Made by a program: the position numbers and the translations under genes
Shown: positions 43,810-44,396 of the stretch, in pieces
How positions within the stretch are numbered: the first letter of the stretch is position 1
How the letters are laid out: every line of letters starts with the position of its first letter
Assembly (NCBI GenBank): GCA_017518705.1
Contig: JAFWUC010000043.1
Span: 1-44,396, forward strand
DNA from: Clostridia bacterium
Lineage (GTDB): Bacteria; Bacillota_A; Clostridia; Christensenellales; Aristaeellaceae
DNA length: 44,396 nt
Direction of reading: 5' to 3'
Notes under the pieces: generated by a model
Told to the model about the DNA's origin: nothing
Seen by the model: the letters and a program-made list of their open reading frames with translations, nothing else
The model's database searches: none

Positions 43810-44396
<587 letters not shown>

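Overview
This 44.4 kb window looks like an ordinary chromosomal segment of a GC-rich (about 60 percent by eye), anaerobic member of the Bacillota, probably a gut-type Clostridia. The indications are a T-box leader, near-consensus sigma-A promoters (TTGACA, 17 bp, TATAAT), strong AGGAGG ribosome sites, a DivIC-type division protein, AddA, an oxygen-sensitive indolepyruvate:ferredoxin oxidoreductase, and Thr/Pro-rich (TPTP) linkers on envelope proteins. I saw no insertion sequence, prophage, CRISPR array or integration site. The genus call is inference only.

Layout. 1-9.4 kb is rich in envelope genes: the tail of an acidic membrane protein, a secreted unknown, an L,D-transpeptidase, a LacZ-type beta-galactosidase coupled to an RlmI-like methyltransferase, a degenerate deacetylase-fold membrane protein, a small membrane protein and a zinc-ribbon/peptidoglycan-binding protein. 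9.5-13.8 kb holds an ABC-2 type transporter pair and, convergent to it, an MsbA-like ABC exporter with a striking operator. 13.8-18.8 kb carries a sugar-phosphate-isomerase-like protein, an XRE regulator with membrane segments, an SGNH hydrolase and two tandem NAGPA-type lipoproteins. 18.9-23.2 kb is the highlight: a tyrosine-specifier T-box leader ahead of an acyl/aryl-CoA ligase, IorA and IorB. A tRNA-Arg(CCG) follows. 23.4-29.5 kb is a leftward run: PlsC-like acyltransferase, RluA-type pseudouridine synthase, ZnuA, ZnuC, ZnuB, Tgt and a nitroreductase. addA (29.5-33.0 kb) is divergent from a DivIC-like gene. 33.4-43.7 kb is one tightly packed leftward run: GltD-like subunit (interrupted by an in-frame TAA), AI-2E family permease, a standalone CARF/DUF1887-like nuclease, an MFS transporter, miaA, dnaE and a GT2 glycosyltransferase. 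The window ends inside gdhA, divergent from the GltD-like gene.

How the parts fit. The most informative system is the T-box/ligase/IorAB cassette. A T-box opens expression when its tRNA is uncharged, so control by tRNA-Tyr suggests that the ligase and IorAB run in the biosynthetic direction: 4-hydroxyphenylacetate to its CoA ester, reductive carboxylation to 4-hydroxyphenylpyruvate, then transamination to tyrosine. The second item of interest is a CRISPR-free DUF1887 (Card1/Can2-like) protein translationally coupled to two transporter genes. Several promoters carry well-formed inverted repeats that predict local regulators.
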